Below, piece after piece: positions 43,688-54,400 of a DNA stretch of 64,000 bases. The DNA comes from Caldilineaceae bacterium (GTDB taxonomy: Bacteria > Chloroflexota > Anaerolineae > Caldilineales > Caldilineaceae), in contig JAJEBF010000029.1 of the NCBI GenBank assembly GCA_022824025.1, positions 47,697 to 111,696 on the forward strand, read 5' to 3'. The position numbers and the translations under genes were made by a program. Within the stretch, counting starts at the first letter, position 1. Every line of letters starts with the position of its first letter. The notes below the pieces were generated by a model. That model saw nothing but the letters and a program-made list of their open reading frames with translations. It had not been told where the DNA came from and searched no databases.

Positions 43688-44008
43688 ATGAAGTCCTACT
43701 ACGCCGTTGTTTACGAGCGGACGCCAAACAACTACGGCGCCTACGTGCCGGAACTGCCCGGTTGCATCGCCACCGGAAAGGGTTGGCAGGAGATTCGGAC
43801 AACAGTGCGCGAGGCGATCGTCTTCCACATTGAGGGTCTGATAGAAAGCGGCGATCCGGTTCCTGACCCACAAATGTCGGTTGGTGAGGCCATGGCCTGC
43901 CATATCGCGAGCCTCTCCGACGCTGGCGAATCCGTTCCGGACCAGGAGACCACTTTTGGTATGGTTGAAGTCGAGATCGCCCGGCCTGAAACGGCCGAAG
44001 CAAGTTGA
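43688..44008 (+). CDS. HicB-like protein without a hicA partner
   Basis: 106-residue HicB-family protein: YYAVVYERTPNNYGAYVPEL, PGCIATGKGWQEI and AIVFHIEGLIESGDPVPDPQ. A repeated DAGESVPDQETTFGMVEVEI tail extends it beyond the short HicB form. There is no HicA-like gene within 300 bp upstream, and guaA follows. It may act as an orphan antitoxin or regulator. Confidence 0.78.
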   Translation: MKSYYAVVYERTPNNYGAYVPELPGCIATGKGWQEIRTTVREAIVFHIEGLIESGDPVPDPQMSVGEAMACHIASLSDAGESVPDQETTFGMVEVEIARPETAEAS

Positions 44009-44125
44009 AAATGAGCAGTGCTTCAGCCTCCTGTCGCAGGTTATGGGACGTCCGATGGCTTGATCAGCAGACAGCCACCGATAAAACATCAAAGCAAAGT
44101 AAGTAAGGATTGAACTGGTCCGTAC

Positions 44126-45703
44126 ATGCAACATGACACCATCGCCGTGCTCGACTACGGCAGCCAGTACAGCCAGCTGATCTGCCGCCGCGTGCGCGAG
44201 GCCAATGTATTCGCCGAGATGATCTCCTGGGATCGGGCGGCGGAGCGCCTGCCGCAGGTCAAGCTGAAAGGCATCATTCTTTCGGGCGGTCCGGCCAGCG
44301 TCTACGAGGCCGGCGCGCCGGCGCTGCCGGACATTGTGCTGGAGAGCGGCGTGCCGGTGCTGGGCATCTGCTACGGATTGCAGCTGCTGACCCATGCGCT
44401 GGGCGGCCATGTGGCGCCGAGCGCAAAGCGGGAATACGGCGCGGCAGAGATCGAGGTGACGGCAGAGAGCCGTTTTTTTGGCGGACAGCCGCGGCAGCAG
44501 CAGGTGTGGATGAGCCACGGCGATCGCGTGGAACGGCTGCCTGCCGGCTTCAAGACGGTGGCGCGCAGCGGGAATTCGCCGTGCGCGGCAATCGCCGACG
44601 ATGACCGTTCGCTCTACGGGATCCAGTTCCACCCGGAGGTGGTGCATACTCCGAACGGTTTTGCCCTGCTGCAAAACTTCGTTGGCCGGATCTGCGGCTG
44701 CACGGGGGACTGGACACCGGGCCATTTCATCGAGGAAACCGTTGCCGGGATCCGGACGCAGGTCGGGCCGGATGACCGGGTGATCTGCGGGCTGAGCGGC
44801 GGCGTGGACAGCGCGGTGGCCGCCACGCTCGTCCACCGCGCCATCGGGGAACGGCTGACCTGCATCTTTGTCGACCACGGCCTCCTGCGCGCCGGGGAAG
44901 CGGAGCAGGTGGTGGACACCTTCGAGCGGCACCAGGGCATGCGGCTGGTGGCGGTGGACGCCAAGGAGGCGTTTCTGGAGGACCTGGCGGGCGTGACCGA
45001 GCCGGAAGCGAAGCGCAAGCGCATCGGCGCCCACTTCGTGCGCGTCTTTGAAGAGGAGACGGAACGGCTGGCGGTGGAGGAAGGGAACGCTTCGCAGCCC
45101 TCATCCAAGGTATTTCTGGCACAGGGCACGCTCTACCCCGACGTCATCGAGTCGGCCAGCAATGACGACTCCCGAAACGCGCGCACAATTAAGACGCACC
45201 ACAACGTGGGCGGCCTGCCGCAAGACATGACCTTCGAGCTGATCGAACCGCTGCGGATGTTGTTCAAGGACGAGGTGCGCCGCATCGGCGAGGAGCTGGG
45301 GCTGCCGGAGGAGATCGTCTGGCGGCACCCCTTCCCGGGGCCTGGGCTCGGCATCCGCATCCTCGGCGAGGTGACATGGACGCGCCTGGAGATGCTGCGC
45401 CGGGCCGACCGCATCTTCCTCGAGGAGCTGCGGGCCGCCGGCCTCTACCGCCAGACCAGCCAGGTATTCGCCGTGCTGCTGCCTGTGCAAACGGTCGGCG
45501 TGATGGGCGACGGGCGCACCTACGCCAACGTGATCGCGCTGCGCGCCGTCACCACCGATGACTTCATGACCGCGGACTGGGCGCAGCTGCCCTACGAGCT
45601 GCTGGCGCGCGTCAGCAGCCGCATCGTCAACGAGGTAGACGGGGTCAACCGGGTCGTATATGATATTTCCAGCAAGCCCCCGGCCACAATCGAGTGGGAA
45701 TGA
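44126..45703 (+). CDS. guaA: GMP synthase (glutamine-hydrolysing)
   Basis: Makes GMP from XMP, ATP and glutamine in purine synthesis. Class I amidotransferase domain (about 1-195) with nucleophile Cys in [18 protein letters not shown] and the His/Glu pair in [12 protein letters not shown]-pyrophosphatase domain with P-loop [16 protein letters not shown] (near residue 220); C-terminal dimerisation domain with [16 protein letters not shown] and a terminal KPPATIEWE. 525 residues, full length. The ribosome site before ATG 44126 is weak. It is a housekeeping gene, so this region is chromosomal. Confidence 0.97.
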   Translation: MQHDTIAVLDYGSQYSQLICRRVREANVFAEMISWDRAAERLPQVKLKGIILSGGPASVYEAGAPALPDIVLESGVPVLGICYGLQLLTHALGGHVAPSAKREYGAAEIEVTAESRFFGGQPRQQQVWMSHGDRVERLPAGFKTVARSGNSPCAAIADDDRSLYGIQFHPEVVHTPNGFALLQNFVGRICGCTGDWTPGHFIEETVAGIRTQVGPDDRVICGLSGGVDSAVAATLVHRAIGERLTCIFVDHGLLRAGEAEQVVDTFERHQGMRLVAVDAKEAFLEDLAGVTEPEAKRKRIGAHFVRVFEEETERLAVEEGNASQPSSKVFLAQGTLYPDVIESASNDDSRNARTIKTHHNVGGLPQDMTFELIEPLRMLFKDEVRRIGEELGLPEEIVWRHPFPGPGLGIRILGEVTWTRLEMLRRADRIFLEELRAAGLYRQTSQVFAVLLPVQTVGVMGDGRTYANVIALRAVTTDDFMTADWAQLPYELLARVSSRIVNEVDGVNRVVYDISSKPPATIEWE

Positions 45704-45835
45704 ACCGCAGGTTGAGGAGCTTAACAATACGAATGATGGACAGACACCTCTCGCCTTCAGACTGGTCTTTCAGGTGCAACGTCAGTCCGGTTCCGTACAT
45801 CCTGCCGGCGCGAACGCGTGATGTGAGCATGTGAG

Positions 45836-47491
45836 ATGGCCGGATTCCTGCGTTTCGCCCTCCCTCTCATTGCGCTGCTCTCCATTTTTCCTCTGTATAC
45901 GCGCTATAAGGCCGCGGCCGCGCCGATCCCGCCGGGTGTGCATCTGGCCAACCTGGAGCTCAGCCACCTGAAAGATCCGGCCGATATTGAGACCGCCCTC
46001 GTTTCCACCTTGGGCCAGCCGATCGCGGTCTACTATGACGAGACGCGCCTGGTGCTGCGCCCGGAAGAGGTGGGCTTCGCGGTCGACACAGCGGCAATGC
46101 TGGCGGAGGCGCAACAGTTCCTGGACGGGCCGGATTTTGTCGATATCGCCCTGCGCAAGCTGGCCGGGATCCCGCAGCAGCGCAGGGATATCCCGGCGCG
46201 CTACACCTATGACGCGCAGAAGCTGGCGACCTGGCTGTGGCAGGTGGGCGAAGAGTTGAATCACCCGCCTCAGCCCGGCCGGGTGCTGCCGCCGCAGTGG
46301 CACTGGCGGGCCGAAGGGGACGCGCCGGAAGGCGATGGCGAGGCGCGAGTAGAGGGCGGCAACCCTGTTCCTTACGCGACGCTGCCATCCACTTTTGTCG
46401 GCGCGGCGCAGCGCAGCTGGCAGTGGACATCCGGCACGGTCGGGCAGACGCTGCTGATCGACGAAAGCGCGCGCCCCCTCCTCGACGCGCTCGGCAGCAC
46501 CGAGGAGCGCACCGCCCACCTGGCGCTGCAAGAGACGCCGCCGCCCCCGCTGACCATGGCAGAGCTGGGCAGCGAGCTGGACGCATATACGTCCGATTTC
46601 CCCGGCTTCGCAGCCATCTATGTCCAGGACCTGACGACCGGCGAAGAGGCCGCCGTCGACGTCGATGTGGCCTTCTCCGGCATGTCGACGATGAAGATCG
46701 CGATCGCCGGCGAAGCCTTCCGGCAGATGGCCGATTTCGAGAACGAAGCTGTAGGCCAGTGGATCGACTACGCGCTGGGGGAGAGCAACAACGCCGCGGC
46801 AAACCGTGTCCTGCAGTGGATCGGGGACGGCGACATCTATACAGGCGGGCGGCGAGTGACGGAGATGATGCGCGCCCTCGGCTTTACAAATTCGTATATC
46901 CAGACCGGCTACGACGACAAATCGATCATCAGCAAGATCCCGACGGAGGCCAACAGCCGCACCGACTGGAATACGAACCCGGATACGCATCTGCAGTCCA
47001 CGCCCGCGGACCTGGGCCGGCTGCTGGCCGAGATCTACCGCTGCCAGGCAGGGGAAGGGCTCCTGATCGAAACCTTCGGCGGCGAGATCACGCCGGAAGA
47101 ATGTGGCACGATTCTCTTCTATGTGAGCCATGATGAATTTACCGAGATGGTGTGGGGCGGGCTGCCGCGCCCAGAGCAAAGCTGGATCATCCACAAACAC
47201 GGCTTTGTCAACGAGGCGCACAGCGACCTCGCCCTGATCTGGGGGCCGAGCGGACCCTATGTCATCGCCGTCTATCTGTGGCGGGCCGGCTGGATGGACT
47301 GGCCGACCAGCAACCGCACGATGAAGGAGATCAGCCGCATCGCGTGGAACTTTTTTGCCTACAAGTCGATGACCGAGGGAATCGAAGCGCCTCCCCCGCT
47401 GACCCTGTCACCGCCCCCCAACTATGTGCCCGTGAATACCTACAGCAGCCGCGCCGCGCTCAGCGGCCGGCAAGCGGTGGATGGTGAATAG
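45836..47491 (+). CDS. Secreted class A beta-lactamase-like serine hydrolase
   Basis: 551 residues. An N-terminal hydrophobic segment (FALPLIALLSIFPLY) exports or anchors it; residues about 35-110 resemble the PG-binding domain found in VanW/YoaR proteins (PPGVHLANLELSHL); residues about 240-500 are a penicillin-recognising hydrolase with SxxK in SGMSTMKI, an SNN triad in GESNNAAANRVL and HKHGF in place of KTG. It probably acts on peptidoglycan or a related amide outside the cell. The KTG change to KHG makes true beta-lactamase activity uncertain. Confidence 0.85.
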   Translation: MAGFLRFALPLIALLSIFPLYTRYKAAAAPIPPGVHLANLELSHLKDPADIETALVSTLGQPIAVYYDETRLVLRPEEVGFAVDTAAMLAEAQQFLDGPDFVDIALRKLAGIPQQRRDIPARYTYDAQKLATWLWQVGEELNHPPQPGRVLPPQWHWRAEGDAPEGDGEARVEGGNPVPYATLPSTFVGAAQRSWQWTSGTVGQTLLIDESARPLLDALGSTEERTAHLALQETPPPPLTMAELGSELDAYTSDFPGFAAIYVQDLTTGEEAAVDVDVAFSGMSTMKIAIAGEAFRQMADFENEAVGQWIDYALGESNNAAANRVLQWIGDGDIYTGGRRVTEMMRALGFTNSYIQTGYDDKSIISKIPTEANSRTDWNTNPDTHLQSTPADLGRLLAEIYRCQAGEGLLIETFGGEITPEECGTILFYVSHDEFTEMVWGGLPRPEQSWIIHKHGFVNEAHSDLALIWGPSGPYVIAVYLWRAGWMDWPTSNRTMKEISRIAWNFFAYKSMTEGIEAPPPLTLSPPPNYVPVNTYSSRAALSGRQAVDGE

Positions 47492-47533
47492 CGGCTATCG
47501 GCTGAACTCGGTACAGAGGTGAGGACGGTTCTT

Positions 47534-48178
47534 ATGCCCAATCGATCCGGAGAGGCGCTCGACGGGATTGTGAACGGGATCGTGCAACAGATGGAGGCGA
47601 TCAGCCAGCTGCGGGATGGCACGCTCAGCCGCAGCCGCCGTCTGATCCGGGACTGCGCGCGCAGCATCCGCGCCATGCACCGGCACGAGCTGGTCGCGGC
47701 GGAAGAGATGCTGGCCGCGGCGCGCCGCGACGCGCAAGAGATGGTGGAGCCGCTGGGCTCCCATCCGGAGCTCTACCACGCCGGTTACACCCAGGACGCG
47801 CTGAAGGAGTTGGTGGAGGCCCATCTGCTCTACGCCTTCATCACCGGCGGCCCGCTGACGACGCCGGCCGAACTGGGCGTGACCGGGCCGGCCTACCTGA
47901 AGGGGCTGACCGAGGCCGCCACCGAGATGCGCCGCTTTGCCCTCGATCTGATGCGGCAGGATCGCGTCGAGGAGGCCGCTCCCTACCTCGACATGATGGA
48001 CGAAATCTACTCCCTGCTGCTCACGGTCGATTTCCCCGACGCAATCACCGGCGGCCTGCGCCGGCAGACCGATATCCTGCGCGGGGTTCTCGAGCGGACC
48101 CGGGGCGACCTGACAACGGCCGTGCGGCAGCAGAAGATGCAGGCCGCGCTGCGCCGGGTGGAGGAGCGGCTGGGTTAG
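47534..48178 (+). CDS. Translin family protein
   Basis: 214-residue all-helical protein resembling the translin/TRAX family of nucleic-acid-binding proteins: LSRSRRLIRDCARSIRAMHR, the EAHLLYAFITGG motif, LTEAATEMRRFALDLMRQ and DGLRRQ-like GGLRRQTDILRGVLERTRGD. Bacterial members are scattered and uncharacterised. ATG at 47534 is preferred; GTG at 47519 is the alternative. It follows the serine hydrolase gene by 42 nt and is likely co-transcribed. Confidence 0.75.
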   Translation: MPNRSGEALDGIVNGIVQQMEAISQLRDGTLSRSRRLIRDCARSIRAMHRHELVAAEEMLAAARRDAQEMVEPLGSHPELYHAGYTQDALKELVEAHLLYAFITGGPLTTPAELGVTGPAYLKGLTEAATEMRRFALDLMRQDRVEEAAPYLDMMDEIYSLLLTVDFPDAITGGLRRQTDILRGVLERTRGDLTTAVRQQKMQAALRRVEERLG

Positions 48179-48187
48179 CCGGGGTTT

Positions 48188-48203
48188 ACGATGACGTCAT
48201 CGT
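48188..48203. promoter_or_regulatory. 16-bp perfect palindrome upstream of the second creatininase gene
   Basis: ACGATGACGTCATCGT, with TGACGTCA core, lies 83 bp before the ATG at 48287. An operator for a dimeric regulator is plausible; no T-run follows. Confidence 0.4.
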
Positions 48204-48286
48204 TGAGGATGTCGTCGCTACGCAGAAGGAAGTTTCGGCGTCAAACGGATTTCGAATGAAAAATCACTGGCTGGAGGAGGAAAATC

Positions 48287-49003
48287 ATGCAAAATCAACA
48301 TGTCTTTATGGGCGACCTGACCCGGCGCGAGTTTCGCGAAGCGCTGGCTGAGGGCAAGTTTCAGACCGCGATCATTCCCACCGGCAGCATCGAGCAACAT
48401 CTCGAACATCTGGCCATGGAGCATGACATCCGCATGGCCACCCATGTCGCTGAACAGACGGCCCGCCAACTCTACCCGCAGGTGGTCGTCGCGCTGCCGA
48501 TTCGCGCCGGCATCTCGGAGCATCACATGAGGCACAAGGGCACCGTTTCGGCCAAGCCGGGCCCGTGGCTGAGCGTGGTGTTCGACGCGGTTGAGAGCCT
48601 GGTGCGCCACGGTGTCAAAAATGTACTGATCCTGAACGGGCACGGCGGCAACGAAGCGCCCATGGGCGGCATCATCGGCCAGTGGCACCTCTATTTTGCC
48701 GCGGAGGCGCCGGAGGCCAATGTGCAGTTTCACTCCTATTGGGATCTGAGCCGCCCGGAAGCCGAGAAGCTGTGCAAGGGCGGCGTGCCCGGCCACGCGC
48801 AGGAGTACGAGACCGCCATGGCGCTGGCCGTCTGCCCGCACAATGTGCGCGTGGAGGCGATGCACGACCAGGAGGACAAAAGCCCGCTCGACGCCAGCGC
48901 GGAACAGGGGCAAAAGCTGGTCGACGCAGCCGTGAACGCCACCCGCCGCTACGTGGAAGAGATGATCGACGGCCAGCACCGCACGGCCGTCAATCCTGAA
49001 TAA
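48287..49003 (+). CDS. Creatininase family amidohydrolase
   Basis: 238-residue member of the creatininase family. IIPTGSIEQHLEHLAMEHDI supplies the E-H-D metal set, ISEHHMRHKGT follows, then LILNGHGGNEAPMGG and GHAQEYETAMAL with the last Glu. GGAGGAGG lies upstream of the ATG. More like the MftE/creatinine amidohydrolase core than the gene at 38934. Substrate unknown. Confidence 0.88.
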   Translation: MQNQHVFMGDLTRREFREALAEGKFQTAIIPTGSIEQHLEHLAMEHDIRMATHVAEQTARQLYPQVVVALPIRAGISEHHMRHKGTVSAKPGPWLSVVFDAVESLVRHGVKNVLILNGHGGNEAPMGGIIGQWHLYFAAEAPEANVQFHSYWDLSRPEAEKLCKGGVPGHAQEYETAMALAVCPHNVRVEAMHDQEDKSPLDASAEQGQKLVDAAVNATRRYVEEMIDGQHRTAVNPE

Positions 49004-49059
49004 AGGCCAGTGGCGGCCGGTCAGGAATCAGGGACCGTTCCAGCTTCGATTACGACGTC

Positions 49060-50262
49060 TCACAGCCCATTGTCGTTCATGCCGCAATAGGCGGCCGCGG
49101 TGAGGGCGTAGACCTGCGCGGCCTGCGTCAGCCGGGTCAGTGATACCCACTCCCCGTCCGAATGGGCCGTCTCATTGGAGGGGCCGTAGTAAAAGGAGGG
49201 CACGCCGCCCAGATTGACGAACAGGTTGGCGTCGCCGACGATGCGTTTTCCGGTGATTTCCGCCTGGCCGCCATGCACGAAGCGGTGCGCCTGCCCCGCC
49301 GCCTGCACAGCAGGATCGTCGCCGGACGTTTCAAAGGGTTCACGCTCGTGGATCATGCGCACGTCCAGCTCCAGCTGGCCGGCAGCGGCGATGGGCGCGG
49401 CCAGTTCGCGCAGCTCGGCCAGAGCCTCCTCCGCGTTGGCTCGCGGCCCCCAGCGCAGCGTGCCGGTCAGCCGGCAGAGCACGGGCGTGCGGTTGAAGTA
49501 GTCGCCCGCCTCCACCGTCCCTACATCGATGCGCTCCGCCCCCGCCAGGGGATGCAGCGCGCCCCTGTCCAGCTCCTCCTGGTATGCGTTGATGCGCCGG
49601 ATCAGATCGCCGAGGAATCGGATCGGGTTCTCGCCGAATGGCACGTAGGTGGTATGGGTCCCCCCGCGCGGGGATGTGAGCTCGATCTCGAAGACCATGG
49701 TGCCCATGCTCATGACCCACAGCTCGTTCCAGCCTTCACCGATCAGGATCCTGTCGCCGCCGACGCGGCCGCTTTTCCAGTCCTCGATCAGGGCAAGGGG
49801 GCCGTCCTTTTCGGCCTCCGGCTCCTCGTGGCCGACGATGGCCGAGAGCCAGAGGTCGCCGGCCAGGGTGACGCCGCAAGACTTGAGCGCCCGCAGCGCG
49901 CCGAGCTTGGCCGCCATCGCCCCCTTCATGTCGGTGGCCCCGCGCCCGTAAAGCCTGTCCCCCTCGCGGCGGCAGGGCACGCAGTCGCCGATGGGGATCG
50001 TGTCCAGGTGCCCGTTCAGCATCAGGCTGGGCCCGTCGCCGCTCCCCGGCAGCCGCGCGTAGATGTTGTAGCGTTCGCCGTTTACCCGGCGCAGGTCCAC
50101 GTCGAAGCCGAGCTCGCGCAGTTGGGCGGCGTAGTACTGGCAGACCTCGGCCTCCTGCATCGTCACACTGGGGATCTCCACCATCGCCTGCGCCTGCTGC
50201 GCGATCCACTCGCCATCGACCGCGTCTTTCAAGGCTGTCCACTGCTCCGGGTTCTGAGTCAT
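49060..50262 (-). CDS. M20 family metallopeptidase (ArgE/DapE-like)
   Basis: Co-catalytic zinc amidohydrolase of 400 residues: SLMLNGHLDTIPIGD (His-x-Asp), LYGRGATDMKGAMAAKLGAL (bridging Asp), IVGHEEPEAE (general base Glu and zinc Glu) and a lid domain with GGTHTTYVPFGENPIRFL; the final YYGPSNETAHSDGEWVSL holds the last zinc His. Deacylates N-acyl amino acids or dipeptides. It is transcribed alone and converges on the creatininase gene. Confidence 0.9.
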   Translation of the reverse strand: MTQNPEQWTALKDAVDGEWIAQQAQAMVEIPSVTMQEAEVCQYYAAQLRELGFDVDLRRVNGERYNIYARLPGSGDGPSLMLNGHLDTIPIGDCVPCRREGDRLYGRGATDMKGAMAAKLGALRALKSCGVTLAGDLWLSAIVGHEEPEAEKDGPLALIEDWKSGRVGGDRILIGEGWNELWVMSMGTMVFEIELTSPRGGTHTTYVPFGENPIRFLGDLIRRINAYQEELDRGALHPLAGAERIDVGTVEAGDYFNRTPVLCRLTGTLRWGPRANAEEALAELRELAAPIAAAGQLELDVRMIHEREPFETSGDDPAVQAAGQAHRFVHGGQAEITGKRIVGDANLFVNLGGVPSFYYGPSNETAHSDGEWVSLTRLTQAAQVYALTAAAYCGMNDNGL

Positions 50263-51049
50263 CCCTATTTTTTTACCTGAAATTGGAAGATACGAAAGGA
50301 TACTATCAGGCTAAGCAGTCAAACAACGCCTGCAGATGCGGAAGCCAGACGCAAACCGCTGCGATTCCTGTGAGCCACTTAATCTGCCGAAGCTCACTCT
50401 TAATTCCGTTCACCTCTCTCGAGAACCCGTCCATTTGTTCCTACCCTCCCGTTCTGCGCGGTGAGCATATCCGCAATGCAATGTCCTGATGCACCAATGC
50501 CATGAAGCACCGATTTTCGACTCAGAAATGTACTATACACACATAGAAGGAAACATACAATACAATGTATCGGCGCCGTGATCAACTCAAGGTATTGTAG
50601 GGGCGCAACCCAAAATGGGGGTGAACTCTCGCATACCTCTTTCTGCAACCAAGCCACGATCATATCCAGTTCCAATCTCCGTCAAATCAAGCAGTGTCAC
50701 TCTACTTTCTTCACTCTCTGCTATTCTTTGGGCGGTCGGGCCTTCGGCCCTCCCTTGTGCGGGGGCTGCGTGAGCTTGGCCCCCAGCCCCTCACCCCTGC
50801 AGTTCCGCGCCCTTGCTAGCGACCGTGCTCATTCTTCCTCAGCAACGTGTCTAATCAACAGTGTTCCCCCCAACCTTTCCGGTAGGAGCAGGCCCTGTGC
50901 CTGCCCTGGGTCTCTCCAAGAGCCGGTAAACACTTCCAGCCACCTACGGCATTTTCTCCCCGCCAGACTGTCCCCTTCCCAAATCCGGACTGCATCCCCT
51001 TGTAGACAATTCCCTTCTGTATTGCGTCTTGGAACGATTCGAAGTCAGC
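50263..51049. other. Intergenic, no supported gene
   Basis: About 790 bp between the M20 gene and an aminotransferase relic. The open frame 50578-51174 has no ribosome site or family pattern. The text contains GC-rich hairpins, e.g. near 50738-50752 and 50888-50904, of the kind found in short intergenic repeats. Confidence 0.55.
50888..50904. repeat. REP-like intergenic hairpin
   Basis: GCAGGC (50888-50893), loop CCTGT, GCCTGC (50899-50904), embedded in GGTAGGAGCAGGCC. The phrase resembles short dispersed hairpins in GC-rich environmental genomes, but no second copy is seen in this window. Confidence 0.3.
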
Positions 51050-51262
51050 CTAATACCGACTTTCGGCCAAGCAGCGAATCGCTTCGGCCAATAGGTCGAT
51101 CTCCTCCTCCAGCAAAAAGAAGGGGACGCTGGCGCGCACGCCGTTGTAGGCGATGGTCAGCGGACGGACGATGATCGGTTTCGGCCGGCGTTCGCGCAGG
51201 GCGCGGGTCAACGCCTCGCCGTCCCAGTTGGCTACGGAAAAGGCGGCCAGTGCTGCTGAACG
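51050..51262 (-). pseudogene. C-terminal relic of a class V aminotransferase
   Basis: About 70 residues (NWDGEALTRALRERRPKPII, VRPLTIAYNGVRASVPFFLL, EEEIDLLAEAIRCLAE) match the end of class V PLP aminotransferases of the isopenicillin-epimerase/SufS type. The catalytic domain with the PLP lysine is missing; the fragment is cut at its 5' side by the IS3-like remnant at 51263-51396. Non-functional. Confidence 0.7.
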
Positions 51263-51396
51263 CTTGGAGATCACCATCTCGGCCTCTGAGCTTCTTGACT
51301 GCCTGTGCCGGCGTATGCCTCCTCCTAGCTATATTCCCCTCTTTCTACGGCCCAATACGAACATATTACCTGGACCAGTTTGTGTGGGGCAGATCA
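51263..51396 (-). mobile_element. IS3-like mini-element remnant, copy 1
   Basis: Degenerate copy of the element at 61315-61676: the same order of a partial orfA start, CTTTCTACGGCCCAATAC, ACATATTAC, TGGACCAGTT and the terminal GGGGCAGATCA. Only the end next to the orfA start is kept. It borders the STAND NTPase segment on its left. Confidence 0.75.
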
Positions 51397-51427
51397 CGCC
51401 ATATGCCGACGTACGTCAAATGGAAAC

Positions 51428-54400
51428 TCAAAGCTTATAGTCATCCCGAGGTTCATTTCTCCTACACCTGAATGTGCCTCCTTTAGGCGCGCCGTCAACC
51501 AACCTGTACATCACGCTAAAGGTTAAGCGTCCATAGAATTTGTCACTATTGTGCGAGAACAACTGCTTTTCGCCACCAATCAGCCACAGGATTGCTAAGT
51601 CTTCATTGTTCAACCATTCATCCAACTGTTGGCTTCTGATCAGTGCATAGCCTGGCCCGTTCTCCATCAGACTGGGATCTCTAAAGATCACTCCATCGTC
51701 ATTCTCCCAAGATCCAATGTCACCAGTGGCCCTTCTCAAGCCCATGCTCCTCACTAATTCTTTGGCAGGCAGGTAGAATGACAAGGAGCTGTCAAGCGAG
51801 AAGTCGTTGTCGGCGTCTCCCGCTTCCCATCCATACTCCGCAACGGGAGAAAAATAGGTAGGGAAATTCGATCTTCCAAAGCTGTCATGTTCCTGCCATC
51901 CTGATATGCTCTTGTAGACAGGATGCCAGGGATATTCACCCAAAAAGCCCTCATAATTCGTGGTAGGAACAGTAATGATGTAGGGGTCTGAAAACCTACC
52001 ATCTTTGAATTCCTCGCTAAAGAGCTCAAGGTCCTCCTTGCAAACGAATACAGTGTTTATCCTGAACCAACAATCCAGTCTAGTCGGGTTTGGGCTGCTA
52101 CTGAGTTCCTTCTGGTCTTCGCGCCAAAATCCACGCAATACTGTCCACTGGTTATGCGCAACAGGGTCCGCAACTTGTAAGATGTCCTGGAAGTCAGGAA
52201 GTCGTTGTTCATCCCATAAGTATTCTTGCTGTTCAGAAAAACCCGTTATATCGGCAATAGGGAAGTTGTATGGTTGCCACCACGCATTCACACGTCTGTA
52301 GTCTGAAAGACGATTAACGTGTTTACTGATGCCGAGTGTCGGGTCGATATCCCGTCGATGGATCTGCCACGGCCCAATATAGCTCTTGTTTTCCGGGTCG
52401 TCGTCGCGATCTGCCCAATGGACGTTATCTGCCAGGCGCGCAAGCAGTTCGTGAAAAGCCAGCCACTGATATTTCTTGCCCACCCTTTCTATCTCTTGAT
52501 TACCCCTTCCACTGCCATTCCGTATCGCATAGCTCTCATCAAATTGAGAAAAAAGCTCTTCCGTCCAACCGATCTCGTAGGCGCGCTTGCATACCCATCT
52601 TTGCGCCCATTTGCGGCTGAACTCGGCTGGGCCGTCGTCACGTAGCCCCGAAAGCCACCTATAGTGTTCTCGTTTATCATCAGGCAACTGGGCCTTTACC
52701 ATCTCCTCCAGCTCTTCCTGGCGTCTGCGTTCTTGTTCTCTACTTGCCGCAAATTGGCCCCAAGTTTCATCCTGCAACTGATTCCCTTGTTGGAGCATAC
52801 CGCTATCTTCGTCAATGACCAGTAGGAATTCCTTTAAAGCAGTTGAGGAGGAGTGACTTTCTTGCCTCTCAGAGTTAGGTGGCTGGATTTCTTCCAGAAA
52901 TCTGGCTTTAACCTCCCCTTGCAAATGGGTTTCTGCGAACTGTTTCTTTAGATCATATCCTGTCTCCGGAAAAGGTTCCGCTAAGGAAGTTGGCGACCAG
53001 TTATGGACGCACGCCATGGTATATGTTCCGAAGTCGCCAAAAACGTTCATTACGGACATCTCTATCGAGGAAGTACTTTCGTTCCCAACGATGGTTTCAA
53101 TTTCCTCAGGTGTCGGATTCTCAATGGGCCATGCGCTTCTGTACGGCGGCCTGAATTGCTGAGCTTTTGCACCTGTGGGAAGCAGATCCTTCGGCAAGGC
53201 GAATTCCAGAACACCTCGCGCGTAGTCCCTGAGCAGGATATGTGGCGGTGGCCTGCCGTCCTTGAATACAAGATCAAAGACCAAAGCTGCAATCTGAGAA
53301 ACGATATGCGGGTCGGTCATATTGCATATAACACCATAGGCAACAGCATATAGACGTTCGACTACATAAGGATCATTAACCGCATGGAAGTCCCGCAACA
53401 GGTCTGGCAGGAGCGAGGGGAACCGGGACAAAATTCTTACCAAGGCCTTCGTTGATCTGTCCCTCACTTTACGATTGGACGTTGTGTGAAACCACATCAG
53501 TGTAGTTGAGCAGAGTCGTATTCGTTCCTCTTCCGCTTCTTCAATATCCCCAAAGATTGCCCACTCAATAAGCGTTCTTACTATCGACTCATATCCGTTT
53601 TCCTCTTCGGAAGCATAAGCGAGAGCTAGCTCAGTTGACCAAAATCGGTCTCGTTCCGCAATGTCTTGGTCGATCAAGTGTTGATGTAGTAGCTCTGCAT
53701 TCCAGGGGTGCTCCGGTTCAGTTGAAAGTTTCAACAGGATATCAAGTACGGGATGAGGCTGCCCGTACCCTGTCAGTTGATTGAGCAACTCAAGTGTCCT
53801 GTCCGTGAACGAGGCCGGTTCCCGCCAAACGACGGTATCACGGAACACGTCGTCGGTGTCACCCGTGGAAACTTTCGCATCTTCCGGCAGAAGGTCGACC
53901 AGCTCTTTGCCGTATTTTTCCGCGATGACTATCGCGAGCATTTCGAATATCCCAGCATGTCTGTAAAACCCACTGGGATGGCGTATGGCGTTGCCGAGTG
54001 GATGGTCAGGAAAGAAAATGCTGTCAAGGGTTTCCTGGGCAACCTGTTGAACTATCTGCTGTGCTACAAAGTGGTCGCTGAATCTCTCATATGTAAACCG
54101 AATGACCGGCTTGCCTCGGTCATTACCCTGATAAAGAACCTCCTCTGCCAAGACGCCTTCGTGCAGTAATATATCAAATAGCGCATCATCTCTATTGGGG
54201 GTGCGATCATGTGTGTTGATCAGATCCCTGGCATTTCCCATCGCCATCCCGGTTAAGAGTCCGGGAAATAGATTTGATGCGAAATCCAGCAATGCACCTT
54301 CGACAATACCTTCATGAGGGGAATAGCGTTTCTGTTTCGCTACCGTTTCTTCGACGCTTCGAACATAGAATTCAAACAGGCGCGTAATGCCATTGAAGCC

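Noticed and set aside
50578..51174. 198-codon plus-strand frame in the gap after the M20 gene
   Set aside because: No ribosome site, Ser/Pro/Arg-rich and without family resemblance; it overlaps the aminotransferase relic on the other strand.
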